Part shown: piece by piece, positions 1-11,512 of the stretch
Numbering within the stretch: the stretch's first letter is position 1
Layout: each line of letters opens with the position of its first letter
Assembly: GCA_003313425.1 (NCBI GenBank)
Contig: NHZP01000001.1
Location: forward strand, 1,798,001 to 1,862,000
Reading direction: 5' to 3'
From: Pseudopyrenochaeta lycopersici
Lineage: Eukaryota; Ascomycota; Dothideomycetes; Pleosporales; Pseudopyrenochaetaceae
DNA: 64,000 nt
Notes under the pieces: model-generated
Databases searched by the model: none
What the model saw: only the letters and a program-made list of their open reading frames with translations
What the model was told of the DNA's origin: nothing
Made by a program: the position numbers and the translations under genes

Positions 1-220
1 TCACTCAACTCGTTCTTCAGCAACATTTGCATTCAGTTACACCGCCAATTGCTCAGTCGCTGCTCTTATTCGCATAGTCCATTGAAAGACGTTGGCAGCG
101 CAAGACATAAATTGTCAGTGTTCTATAATTAACTACTTTGATTTTTAGAACACTTACTGATTAAGTAGGGAATAGTTGAGTCCAGAAATACTCATTCCAA
201 AGAATCCCAACCTAAACTCT

Positions 221-1204
221 ATGGGGAGCAAAATTTCGAAACCGAACATTATGGGATCTTCTAGTAGATCAGCAAGTAACACAAACCAAAGAGATCAATT
301 CACTACGGCCTCAACGAGCACGCATGGAATCTCAATAGACGAGAAAGAGGCTACATCGACCGTCGCAAGACTAGAGACATGTGTTTTCGGTAGAATTATC
401 GCAGCCAACAAAAAGCTTAGCCCGTTCCCTCCTTGCTCCCCCTATGGACACCTTCTAAATCCAGACAAGAGAGATCACATCAAATCATGGCTTGACAACA
501 CACCCTCTGAATGGAAATTAGAAGATGCATTTACAGCTCGTGAAACATCAGTCGAAGTGTACACCGATTGGTTAGCTTGGTCCAAGGCCTCCGCGCATTC
601 CTGGTTGTCCAAGCTCGATAGATTCGAGCAGCGCTTCCGAGCAGCAGGCCTAAAATACCATAAAATACCACATTCACTTCGCCACTCCACTGCACTTCTT
701 AACATTTGCAGGAGCAATCAGAGTGTTCTGGCACGCTTGGCTCAGATTTTTGAGACCAATTGGTCACGGTCACAACAGTCCTTTTTCATCCCGTGGATGA
801 AAATCTGGAATGTAGCCACCGAGATACTAGATGAAATTCACTCCTATCAGACAAATCCTGAGGACGTGGAGATTCTGCGGGTGACTCATTCCAAGTCAGA
901 GCTTTCGCTCTCCCGTTTAGCTAGGCCGTTGCGCAACCTGGAGGATTCGCTCGTTTGGCTTGAGAATGCCATTCCATATCTCAGCGATCAGTCCAACAAT
1001 GATGACAGCGACCGATTGATGGACAAGCATAGCCGTGAAGGCAGCTTGTTACGGCAGTGGATCCAAACTTTTTTGGAAATCGAACATGGGTATGTTGCTC
1101 CCAAGTCTGGGTACACTGAGCATTATGTAGAGCTGATTTTGACTACGGGAGTGGAGCCTGAGAAATATTGGAGTACGCTTGTAGAGAAGGGCCGCGAGAT
1201 GTAG
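221..1204 (+). CDS. Unrecognised protein, possible N-myristoylated member of a local two-gene family
   Basis: The frame is open for 327 codons from the ATG at 221; the frame extends further upstream only through non-ATG codons. I do not recognise a known domain. The N-terminus MGSKIS fits the myristoylation rule (Gly2, Ser at 6), so membrane attachment is possible but not proven. The start context is weak (T at -3) and an in-frame ATG at 251 has a better one (A at -3). The first 60 residues are Ser/Thr-rich and probably disordered; the rest looks helical. A stretch with LDRFEQRFRAAGLKYH, followed later by ILDEI, matches LDSLEEFYRKAGLMYH and ILDEI in the next gene downstream, so the two are probably paralogues. 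No intron is needed. Function unknown. Confidence 0.6.
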   Translation: MGSKISKPNIMGSSSRSASNTNQRDQFTTASTSTHGISIDEKEATSTVARLETCVFGRIIAANKKLSPFPPCSPYGHLLNPDKRDHIKSWLDNTPSEWKLEDAFTARETSVEVYTDWLAWSKASAHSWLSKLDRFEQRFRAAGLKYHKIPHSLRHSTALLNICRSNQSVLARLAQIFETNWSRSQQSFFIPWMKIWNVATEILDEIHSYQTNPEDVEILRVTHSKSELSLSRLARPLRNLEDSLVWLENAIPYLSDQSNNDDSDRLMDKHSREGSLLRQWIQTFLEIEHGYVAPKSGYTEHYVELILTTGVEPEKYWSTLVEKGREM

Positions 1205-1480
1205 GTCCTGTCGCTACGATACTTCACTACATTGTATCATGCTAGGAGAGAGCCTACTAGACTTCGTGTTCTGATAGAGTGAATTATCAATGCCTAATTG
1301 ATTGCAACAATTGAGTTGTAACTTAGCAATAGTTTACAAACAGGGGTTGAGGGGTGGGGGTGGGCGCTGAAAGGAATATGGAGGCATTGTGTAATGACAT
1401 ATACTGTTATTGTAGGCTTTGAGAGCACAATGTCATACGGGATCAACTATCTTTACACAACGTTCCTCCAAGAGCTTACA

Positions 1481-1487
1481 TATAAAA
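1481..1487 (+). promoter_or_regulatory. TATA box of the 1562 gene
   Basis: TATAAAA lies 81 bases upstream of the ATG at 1562. Between it and the start is a C/A-rich leader ending in CCACAATG, typical of fungal 5' untranslated regions. Confidence 0.5.
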
Positions 1488-1561
1488 TCTTCTCCCAAGA
1501 ATACTGGTAATATGTTAAATCATTAACAACCAAAACAACATCAATCTGCAGAACAACCACA

Positions 1562-2281
1562 ATGTGTCACATCTGCCCCGCAATCACTGCTGAAAATCGC
1601 GAGAATGTCAGTGCCGAGCTAAAACGTATGCTGGACGAAGCACAAGCTAGAATCAACTGCGATCTATCTTGCCTCGATTCACTGGAGGAATTCTACCGCA
1701 AAGCAGGTCTCATGTATCACACCACTCAGCTCCGCACGCGACAGCCCCTTCACTACCCTTTCGAGCGTCTCGATCGTCTCAAGGAATTCTTTGAGATCTC
1801 CCGCGTCGAAGAATACCAAGCCATCTTCGCTAACATGACCAGCCTCACTAATAAGATGATCAGCATCGGATCTGAAATAGCGCATTGTTACCGAGGCGGC
1901 TCACTTGAGGAACGCTATCACCGTTTCCATATGGAGATTGCTCCTTTCTTGGATCCAATTCGACACAGAATCGACGACATGACTGACTGTTTCGAGATTT
2001 TGGAAGTGTATGTGTCAGGTCTGCACAGAATTAATGAAATACTAGATGAGATTGACAGTACTGGATATTTGACAGCCTGGCAACATATAGGTGGTTACCG
2101 TGATCCGAAGAACTACTTTGTCCCAGTAGGTATGAAAGAGGAGTGGAATATATATCGCGCTTGGGTTTGGAGCTTCCCTGAGACGCAACTTGCTGTGGCG
2201 GCTGGGTGCCGAACATTAGATGATGTTGCACTGGATCTAGCCTTCGTTGACGAAGATAGAGAGTTACATAGTTTGACGTAG
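1562..2281 (+). CDS. Unrecognised 239-residue protein, paralogue of the 221 gene
   Basis: Uninterrupted frame of 239 codons with a good start context (CACAATG) and a TATA box upstream. No signal peptide or membrane segment is visible; the protein looks largely helical and charged. It shares the LD..E..[FY]R.AGL.YH motif (about residues 40-55 here) and a later ILDEI motif with the upstream neighbour on the same strand 357 bases away, which points to a tandem duplication. It begins MCHICP, with a Cys-x2-Cys pair that is not continued by further metal ligands. I do not recognise a Pfam-type domain and give no function. Confidence 0.65.
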   Translation: MCHICPAITAENRENVSAELKRMLDEAQARINCDLSCLDSLEEFYRKAGLMYHTTQLRTRQPLHYPFERLDRLKEFFEISRVEEYQAIFANMTSLTNKMISIGSEIAHCYRGGSLEERYHRFHMEIAPFLDPIRHRIDDMTDCFEILEVYVSGLHRINEILDEIDSTGYLTAWQHIGGYRDPKNYFVPVGMKEEWNIYRAWVWSFPETQLAVAAGCRTLDDVALDLAFVDEDRELHSLT

Positions 2282-3067
2282 AAGATTGATAATCTTCGTC
2301 TGCGTGCGTTGGAATAGGTTTCAATCAAAAATAAATGACCGCCACAATTCTAATCGCGTTGCTCTATTTGAATGTGTTCCGTCCAGAAAAACGAGGTTGT
2401 GGACGACAAACGGGGAGCTAAGCAACAATTATCTAGGTGGTATATAAGACACACCACAGTCTAACTTATTCAGGAGGCTTATAGAAGCCAGCTAGCGTGC
2501 ATCATTGCATAGCGAGACACACTGTGTTGGCGAAGTGTGCGCTGTTGCGGCATTGTCCCGCAGTTCTTAGCTTATGCATCCACGAGCATTTTACTATAAG
2601 ACATGTGGCTGTATAGATTATATATGCGCTTGGAATATAATTAAATCTAGCTTAGAATTAGAAGCAGTGCTCCGATCTACTTATCTATGCCGCTTATCAG
2701 TCGACTGACGTGTTTTCAGCGTCGAACCGCACTTTAAGACACGGCCCAAAGCACGATAAATCTGACAGGCTCCTCGCCTTTAAGCTCGAGAACCTAGTAA
2801 GGTCAATCCTGGGGTCGTGGGACGCACGGTGTTGTGGGACGAATTTGACTTCTAACTATCTTAGATTCTCCACCTTAAAGAATACGGAATTCGGAGTAGT
2901 ATGCGTATATAATATAGCTATTGATCTCTAAGATACGAGCCCCTGATAAGATTTCTCGGCGTGGTTGCTATGCTATTCATCCTTTCATCAGAGCCGTCAA
3001 TCGCCTCGTTAACGTTTCACCCCTGTCATATTGCGACTTAAGAAATCTTCCTTAACTTCAGAGGTCT
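2282..3067. other. Non-coding AT-rich stretch next to Copia element 1
   Basis: No convincing gene. Positions 2798-2840 hold a 43-base sequence that recurs inverted at 14527-14569 with only C/T-type differences, so part of this stretch is an old dispersed repeat. The last five bases before the Copia LTR (3068-3072, GAATA) are its target duplication. Confidence 0.5.
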
Positions 3068-3072
3068 GAATA

Positions 3073-3195
3073 TGTTGGTGGGCAGCAGGCAGGAGGAACT
3101 AGGTTGATTCCTATCAAATGAGACACAAGGGAACTATATACCCTGTGGATGCTTATATAACAGAGCACGTGAGGAGCTAACCGTGTTGGCTAACA
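3073..3195 (-). repeat. Copia 1 LTR, left copy (3' LTR)
   Basis: 123 bp, identical to 8360-8482. It still contains many CpA dinucleotides, unlike the interior of the element. Confidence 0.9.
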
Positions 3196-3479
3196 CACCC
3201 CCCCAGCTTGAGTGAATGAAGAGCAACGAAAGCTGTAAATGAGTGTCCTCAAGCGTCTGCCTCTACTGTAGTTGGTAGTACCACCCCCCTAGGTCCTGCA
3301 GACTGAGAGCAGTACTCTCTGATTCCTCTCGAATCCTTGATAGGTTACTTAGTCCTAGCTGGCGTACGAAGTCAGCGTGCTTCTGTCAACTAAGGATCTT
3401 TGTAAGGCTGTTAGCTGGCATCTCTGTAGTAGCCTTCTAGTCTACCTGCAGTCTGCCTTCTGCTACCTCCTAACGTAAC

Positions 3480-6400
3480 TAATAATAATGTACGTCCACA
3501 TGCTTTAGCTTCGTCTAAAGCTTATTAACTGCCTTTGTTACAATTAAGATAGTCTGCTAGTTATTACACTACAGTACTAGTATAAACTTAGGGTTAAATT
3601 AAATAGCTTAAAAGAAGCGTTACTACTATTCTATCTCTAATCCTGTAAGGGATAGAGATAGCAGCTTAGCCTTAGTAGTCGATTTTGTAACTAATTGTTA
3701 GACTGTTACCTTCTAGTTAATAGGTAGTCTATATAGTTTAAAGATGTAGCCTTAAGAGCTTTAGCGAGTTTCAGGCTTATCTACGAAGGCCGCATCTGAT
3801 ATACTATAAAAGAGAGGTTCTTAGTCTAGCTCCTGCTAAGCTGGCGATGTAATACTAGTTATGCTGTGCTGGATGTCCCCTAACGCTTAAATAGCTAGGT
3901 GCTTTATGCCTATTAGGTATCTCCACACATAGTTGGCAGCGTGCAGGTGCTTTTGCCCTGGATTCTGTAGGTGGCGTACAAGGATTAAGTGCGCTCTCGC
4001 GACGTCTAGTCGCGTCGAGGTTAAGATATACGCTAGTAAGCTAACTAGTTGCTAATACTTTTATGTTTAAGCAGCACTTAGTTCCTCTGTTAAAGGCAGG
4101 AGGACGTTGTCCCTTAGTGGCACATCTGGGTATCTTATGTTTCCCTTAAGATTAAATTTTACTGCAATCTTATTAATAAATAAATTCTGTGCTAAGTAGA
4201 TTAATTAAGTAAGCTCTTCGCGGATCACACAGATGCCAAGGAACTACTTTAGCTCGCCTAGCTTACGGATCTCGTACGTTCTAAGCATCTGTTACTTAAA
4301 CGTCTAGTAGTAGCTTATATTGAGCGGATGGACGAGGACGACGATATTATCTACATAGAAAAAGACGATCAGACGGTTATTCGTGTATAGGCACAGTGCT
4401 CCTAGTATAAGCCTTAACCTAAGCTTCTTTAAGGTTAATAAGAGCTCCTAGTACTATAGCAGTAGTGCTTCCTTAAGGCTATAGAGCGCTCGCTAAAGCT
4501 TAAGAAGCTCGCTAAACTTATCTGTAAACCCTTTAGGCGTATAACAGTATATCTTGCGTAGTAGTTAAGCGTTAAGAAAGGCGTTTAGGGCGTTAAACTA
4601 AAACATCTTTAGGTTAAATACTGCTGCTAGTGCTATAAGAGATTAAAAGATCTTAATAGCTAACGTTATAGTATACGTCTTACCCTATACCTCCTGCAGG
4701 TCTCCTCGTATATATATACGCGCCTTAAACTTATATAGGTACCTGTCTTTGTTAAACTTATATAAGAACACCTATATTAGGGGTAGAACTTTAGTATCTG
4801 CTATTATTGCAGTAACTTCTATATGCTTAAAGTAATCTTTTAACTAGCAGCTGTTAAGCTCTGCTCGTACTGCCTCTCTAAACTTAGCACTAAATAGATA
4901 ATCCTTTACTTCCTTCTATCGCTTTAGCAGCTCTAGTAGTTAGTTACGATGTAGCCTTAACCTAGGCATCTTACCTGCAAGCTTTAAAGGAGCTGTTAGA
5001 TTTAATACTACTATAAATACTCTGTAGTATATAGCTAGGGCCTAGTTAGCTAGCCTCCTAGCTCTCTTCTCTTCTATAATGTTGCTACTACTTCTAACAG
5101 CAGGATTAGCTATCTTTAGTGTATTGTTCTGCTAACGATCTAGTACATAGTTGTCTATATTACTCTATCCTTTAGGCTACTTAGATAGTAGCTTTCGTGG
5201 TCAGCCTCGCCTGCCTGTTGCAGCTGGCCTAAGTAGTCCATCTGGTCTACTTGTAACTGTAGACGTGTTATCCTCATAATGTGTCTGCAGCTCATCAAGC
5301 AGCTGTTCTTAAACCTGTTCCTTAGTGCCTTAATCTTCAGCACTAACTTGTTCTACTAGCTTTATAGCTTAGCCTAATTCTCTATTATTATCTACCTCCT
5401 GTTAAGGTAGTGTAGTACTATAATCTAATAGTTCTAGTGTTAGTAGAAAGCCCTAGTCCTTATAGAACTCTACTACTATGTTATTTTTAGCTATCTCTGT
5501 AGAATGAGCTGTCTTATTATTAAGCTAATGCCTCTAGTTCTGCAGTATCTCTTAATCAGCCTCTATCTCCTGTACCTAAGGTATGTTAAGATAGTTAATA
5601 TCTTCTCGTATAATAGCTTCTCTCTCAGCTTTCTTGTAGTTGTTAAAAAGGCTGTTCTTCTAAAATATCACGTCTCTTACGCGTATTACCTAGCTCTTCT
5701 TTAGCAGCTAGATGCGGAAGATATTTGTTAAGTTATACCTTGTAAGGTATCCTATAAATATACGAGACTTAAGCTTATCTGCTTTCTTTAGCTTCTTATT
5801 TAGGACATAGGCTTTGCAGCCTATCTGTAAGAAATAGGTAACTAAAGGCTGCCTGCCATAGACTAGCTTATATGGCGTCTTCTATGCGATTAACTTGGTA
5901 GGCGTAACATTAACGATTCGAGCTGCTGTAACTGCTAGCTTATTTAACAGCAACTTTAGTAGTCCTGCCTTAATTTAAAGTAATCTTGCTCTTATTATAA
6001 TTACGTTTCCTACTTGCTCTACGGCTCCTAGCTATTTAGGCGTGTTAGGGGCTTAAAGCTTAACCTTAAGGCTAGCCTGCCTTATAATCTTATAGAGCTG
6101 TAAGCTGTACTTACAATTACTGTTAACCTTAAAGATAATAACAGTATGTCTATGCTAGCGTTTAATCTTGTTTATTAGCGCTTATAACGCTACTATTACG
6201 ATAGGTAGTGTTTTATTAGTAAGAGTTATCGCCTTATACTACCTTAAGAACTCGCATATAGTATGCAGGAGGTAATAATCTCTGTTATAGCACGTTTCTC
6301 TTGTTAGGATTAGCTGTACGAGATTAACTATAATCCTATAGAAAGGCCTTGTAGCTTAATTATCTAATTAACGCCTGCTAACCTAAGCTGTTGATTTTAA

Positions 6401-8100
6401 CTTAATGCAGGTCTCGCATTCTTGTAGCTGCGGTGCTTAAGCTCCTTACTTAAGGTTAATTCCTCGTACGTTCGCATTTAAGTAATTAATTGCCTCCTTG
6501 CTCGCGTGTGCAAACATCTTATAAGCTTCAACATAAGATGCGGCAATTGGACGTTAATCTTCCCGTAAGACCTTATACGCTTGTTAAAGAGCTGTTGCAA
6601 AGCTACTTAGTGCTGGACGATTGTTCTTGTCAGCATTAACGATCCAGTGTCCTTCTCTATACCTGAGTAGGCATGTAACGTTTGACGGATGCTGCTTGTA
6701 TATAATATCTCGTCCTAAGTTAAACTAAATACCTATCTCTTAGTATCTTAAGAGGCTTATAACGTTTGTAAAGAAGCCTTCTATAAGGGCTATATTAGTT
6801 AGCTTAATCTAACTTATTCTAGACAGTTAATTAACCTTAAATATAACCTCTCCCTAGGCCTGTATTGCTAGGATTAAGTCTCCTGCAAGCACTGTTTCCT
6901 GAGCTGTAGCTTACCTTATCTCTTACTAGCTAAACCTCCTTGAATTACATATATAGATGTTTGAGCCTAGGTTAAGGATCTATTAATTAATAATTGTTAG
7001 CAGCGTTTTTAGTTGCACCTGGGTGATAGAGAAGGAGCTGTAGGTCGCAAAACTACCTCCTTAGCTCTCCTTTCCACCGTTAAGGCTTATTAGCTTATCT
7101 ACGCCCTTAATTTTCTTGCTGTAACGAGCGAGAAGCTTATTAATCCTTTTAACCTGCTCTAGGTTCTTTAAGGCCTTAGCTATTCTATCCTGTACAGCTT
7201 TAATAGGTCGAAAGCTCTCTAGTCTCTTTGGATAATCTAGAAACAGGTACTAGCACTCTCTATACTAATACATACCTCTGTAGAGATATTCTAGCTTATA
7301 AGCTAATTTTAATAATCTCTGCTCCTTCTAGTCCTTCTAGTTCTTCTGGTCTGTTCTGTTTAAAACACTGAGTATTATAAACGTGCTAAGCGACGTTACA
7401 CTAGGCCTAATTTGTTAATAATAGACCTTGAACTAAGCTATATAGTCTGCTAGAGGTTAAATCTTATTCGTCTTATCTAGGGTCTCCTTTTTAATAAGGT
7501 TATGGTGCGACAACGCTACCTATTCAGGGGCAATCGTCCTAATAGATGTTAGGAAATCCTCTTAAGCTCAATAACCTATTATTTTAGGAAGACCTACCTC
7601 CCCGCCTTAGTTAGTAATATAAATCTAGTTGTTAAGCTATTACTTAAGATCTTAACTCTAAGGACTATCCTGCAGAGCTTAATATTTAATAGTTAGCTCT
7701 CTGCTTCGTAAGGCAGCTATTAGCGTAAACTGCTTCTTAAGAGTAACTAGTTAATCGTACGCCTTATCTTTTCCGCTAATAAGGTAAAGGTGTTAAGTAG
7801 TAATTATACAGCTAATGTTAAGAAGGAGCTTACTATCCTTCTACTTAAGTTTTATATACTCTGCTCTTTTATATCTCTAGTCTTAAAGGAGATTACTGTA
7901 TAATGCCTTTTTAGCTGCGTCTAGCTAGCTAATCTCTGTTACTCCTAGCTATATATCGCTAGGTAACGGTCTAGTTAGTTCCCTAAGCTTTAGTAGCTTA
8001 TCCTTTAGTTTTAAGATGTTGTAGTACTTCTAAATACTATCTATAACAGCTTTCTCTTATTATAGCTGGAACTACGACTCCTAGTTGGCTGGTTTATCTA
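3480..8100 (-). pseudogene. Copia 1 gag-pol relic
   Basis: Degenerate gag-pol of the Ty1/Copia type read on the minus strand. The RNase H C-terminus is legible near 3480-3530, with Trp and Gln codons changed to TAG/TAA. The reverse transcriptase motif near 4346-4357 now reads YVDN instead of YVDD, a G-to-A change that removes a catalytic aspartate. No open stretch long enough to make a product remains. Upstream limits of gag were not resolved. Confidence 0.8.
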
Positions 8101-8359
8101 GTAAAACAGTTACTTATATGACTCCTGCGTTGTTATATAACATCGTGATCTTAGTGATTAATCACCAAACTGATCTCTATGCGGAGAGCAACAGTTCTGG
8201 TTAAATAGCGACACTTATTAACTATATAGGTCTTTAACGCTAACCTAGCTATTAATAGACACAACAAGTAAAGGTGAACGTAGTTGTTATTAGTTACACG
8301 TCTAAAGCTATATTCGTGCAGAGTTGCGTAGCTTAGGAGGTGCAAACTGGGCTTATAAC

Positions 8360-8482
8360 TGTTGGTGGGCAGCAGGCAGGAGGAACTAGGTTGATTCCTA
8401 TCAAATGAGACACAAGGGAACTATATACCCTGTGGATGCTTATATAACAGAGCACGTGAGGAGCTAACCGTGTTGGCTAACA
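8360..8482 (-). repeat. Copia 1 LTR, right copy (5' LTR)
   Basis: 123 bp, identical to the left copy; followed directly by the GAATA target duplication. Confidence 0.9.
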
Positions 8483-8796
8483 GAATAGAAAGCTCAGTTA
8501 TAAAAGAAAATATTACCAGCCTTAGACTTTAATTTAAGGTAGTAAGGATGTATTCTGAGAGTTTCGCCGTTAGTAGATAGACCCTTGAAATCCAGCATGT
8601 TTTAGTAGTTCTTTCTTTATGTTAGCGCGCATCCAGCCTGCTTATATATGCGTAGTATTAAATAGTACTATTTCTTTTAAGCTATCCTGTCTTTGTCTTA
8701 GCTATAGCGCATTGTTCTTTTTTTAGAATAATCTATCACGTGCCTAGTGGTATTGTGTCTACGGTGTCTTTTAGCGCCTAGCACTGTTCGTCAGCT

Positions 8797-10569
8797 ATGC
8801 CTCAAAATCCCTTAACACTACTACTATAGCTAACTAATATAGACAAGGCTAGTTGAGTATTATCTTAAGGGGTTCTACCTAGTGTACCGCACCCGTATCA
8901 AGCGCTAGCAGACCACAGCAAAGTCCTAAAGTCCACCCTCTACTATCGTGCACACAGTTAACGCTCTATTAAGGAGAAGGCCTAAAGCTAATAATATCTT
9001 ACTGTTTACGAAGAAGATGCCCTTACTAAATTTGTCTTATAGTTAGCTAATCTTAGACAGCCCGTTTGAATAAAGTTTCTACCCTTATTAGCCTTCTGCC
9101 TTACCTGGCACCGAATAGAATCAAGTAGACTGTCCAAGCCTCTAGGCAAGAACTGGGCGAAGGCATTCTAGGATCAACATTAAGACGTTCGAGCGAGAAC
9201 AGTTAAGGCGCTAGACTAGAATCGTCACAAGAAGAATATCTATAATAAAGTAACGCAGTAGTTCGAAGTTATTAAAAGGGTACTACGTGATCTAGCTGTC
9301 CTTACAGAGAATGTCTATAACATAGACAAGACCGGGGTGATGCTGTCCATACTAGGCTCTGTAAAGGTCCTTCTAGGTAAGAACGACATGCGAACCTATA
9401 GAGGAGCGCGTGTTAAGCGTGAAGTCGTCACTGCTGTCGAATACGTTAGCGCTGATGGTAGGTATCTGAACCCTATGGTTATCTGGCCAGCTGCAACTTA
9501 TCAGAGCAACTGGACTACCTTTCCTACCCCTAGATAGCAGTATACGCTATCTAAGTCTAGATACACAGACTCTTATCTTAGTCTACAGTAGCTAAAGCGT
9601 ATTTTTAACCCTGAAACTAAGGAACGGGCTCAGCATAAGTCTAGAGCACTCAAACCTTAAATACTAATTTGCGATAGTTTTAGCACGCACGAGACCCTTA
9701 AAATCCTAGAGTTCTGTCTCTTAAACAATATTATATTGTGTCGACTTCTCTCTCACACCTCCTATAAGTTGCAGCCGTGCGACGTCTCCACATTCTCCCC
9801 TCTGAAGACTGCCTATCGTAAGTAAGTTGAACGACTAGAGCGAGGCGGTGTTAATACAGTAGGTAAGGAGCATTTCACTTATCTGTATAGCCCTGCGAGG
9901 AGTAAAGCCTTCACACTACAGAATATTAAGGCTAGCTTCGCTGCATGCGGATTGTTTCTATTCAATCTAGATCGAGTGCTTGAGACTATGCTAAAGCCCC
10001 CACCTAAGCTGATCACTCCGAAAGCCGACGGGGTGACGGTAGGGCCTTGTTGTCCAGTAGAGACTAGTCTACCGCAAGACGCGGTACAGTTACTAAAGAC
10101 TCTAGTAACAGTGGAAGGTCTTATATTGCTACAAAATCTAATTGTCTAGCAAAATACAACTTACTCTCTAAATAAGACGACTAGATAGCGCCTGCAGAGG
10201 CTTATCTAGAAGCTTACTAAAGCCGCCTAGATGTCTTTTGCTAAGGGCATACTCTAGCAGAATCACATTTAATTCTTAGTAGCGATAAACAATAAAGTAA
10301 AGGTCCGGCGGGCAACTAAACTAAAGGTACTAGGAACAGTAAGAGTTATGAGTTATTAGGACCTTGTAGAGGCTTGGGCGAAGCGGGCTGAGAAGGATGC
10401 TGCGAAGGAGAAAGGGAAAGGGAAACGTGGTTGAAAGCGCAAGAATACTGCGTCAGAAACAGACAGGACTGAAGCAAATGCGCCAGAGCCACAGGCAAAG
10501 AAGACGCGTGTTAGTGAGGTGTTAGACTCACAGCAACCATGGAGTGTCCCAGTGGCGAAGATGTATTAG
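8797..10569 (+). pseudogene. Pogo/Fot1-like DDE transposase relic
   Basis: One continuous frame of about 590 codons, from the ATG at 8797 to TAG at 10567-10569, is interrupted only by nonsense changes. Family landmarks in order: an N-terminal HTH/CENP-B type region, the first catalytic Asp region (YNIDKTG; the family usually has DETG, so Glu became Lys by G-to-A), GAxVKREVVTAVE, NWTTFPTP, the second Asp (LICDSFSTHET), the KLQPCDV block, and a Lys/Arg-rich tail ending PWSVPVAKMY. Stops arise at Gln, Arg (CGA to TGA) and Trp codons, so both strands were mutated. Terminal repeats were not identified. The copy is non-functional. Confidence 0.85.
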
Positions 10570-10681
10570 TTCTTTATAGTGTTAGTTAGCTTTAAGATAA
10601 AAACTATGTAATTTATACAAGATAGGATAAGTTACTATAAGAGGCTAGAAAAGCAGATACGATTTCAGTGTCATTTAACTT

Positions 10682-11012
10682 GTCAAGACCCCCTGCTCCG
10701 TGGGAGCAGAAATCCTACCTCTATTAAGCTAGCTCCGGGTAGATGCAATCACTCCCTATTACACAGGAAATCACGTGTAAAACTGTGGCTGGTTATTCTG
10801 TGGCGTTGTGCACCCTACCCAATCACTAGCCGAGAGAAATGCGGCTGTGCCCACCTCTCCGCCTCCCCAACAAATAACTTATCTTTGATATATTCGCCAC
10901 CTCACAAGGGTGTGGCCGGAGCGGGTCGGCCATCCTCCCTACTAGTGGTGGTGAATTGAAGTATTTTATGTTGTAATTGTCTGCCTGTAAATGCCGCCAA
11001 TTATACTGTCGC
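10682..11012 (+). repeat. Left arm of inverted repeat flanking the HET gene
   Basis: About 268 bp (10682-10950) match the reverse complement of 13696-13968 with roughly ten differences; weaker homology continues inward to about 11012. A short degenerate direct copy of its end is seen at about 11039-11100. Family unknown; it looks like a non-coding transposon piece. Confidence 0.8.
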
Positions 11013-11512
11013 TAAACCAGTCCTAACGATTTTGTGGATGTATTTTCTCGCTGCCTTACAAGAGTGTGGCTGGAGAGGGTCTGCCATCCCTACTAGCGGA
11101 TTGGGGTGTTAGAATCTTAAGTGTCGCCTAGCGCCAATCATGCACTGCTATTCATAGAGTGGGCTGTGCAAAACTTCAAAAACTCTGTATTTCAAGAATC
11201 CGAAATCCTTCCTTTGGAGGTAACTTACTTAGTATGTTCTAAGTCTTTGTACTGCTAAGTATTTACCCCTTGCATAAAACCGACCGCCAGGCAATCCACT
11301 TCCATCGTTCACTCTGAGGGATTTGTCGACCTCAACTGCGTTTCTGGGGAAAAGTAAAAGAGTGGTAGGTAACAGCATATTCGCGAATGCATAGGCTGCC
11401 TTCGCTTCGTCTCAACTATTTACTCTGATGATACTACCGCATTCACACCAACCTTTTGATTTTTCAACCGCTGACAGGTGAAATCAAGGTTCAACCGGTA
11501 CATGAATATCAG

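Larger units (their letters stand above)
3073..8482 (-). mobile_element. Copia LTR retrotransposon 1, RIP-degraded, complete
   Basis: Both ends are seen: 123-bp LTRs at 3073-3195 and 8360-8482 are identical, start TGTTGG and end CTAACA, and are flanked by a 5-bp duplication GAATA (3068-3072 and 8483-8487). The element is 5410 bp. The coding strand is minus: reverse-strand translation gives the Copia RNase H end (a KHVDVHYY motif around 3488-3502) and the reverse transcriptase active site around 4346-4357. The interior is full of TpA and poor in CpA, with stops where Gln or Trp are expected, the pattern of RIP. Just inside the 5' LTR (right side) the sequence resembles a primer site for the anticodon half of initiator tRNA-Met, as known for Copia elements. 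Confidence 0.9.
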
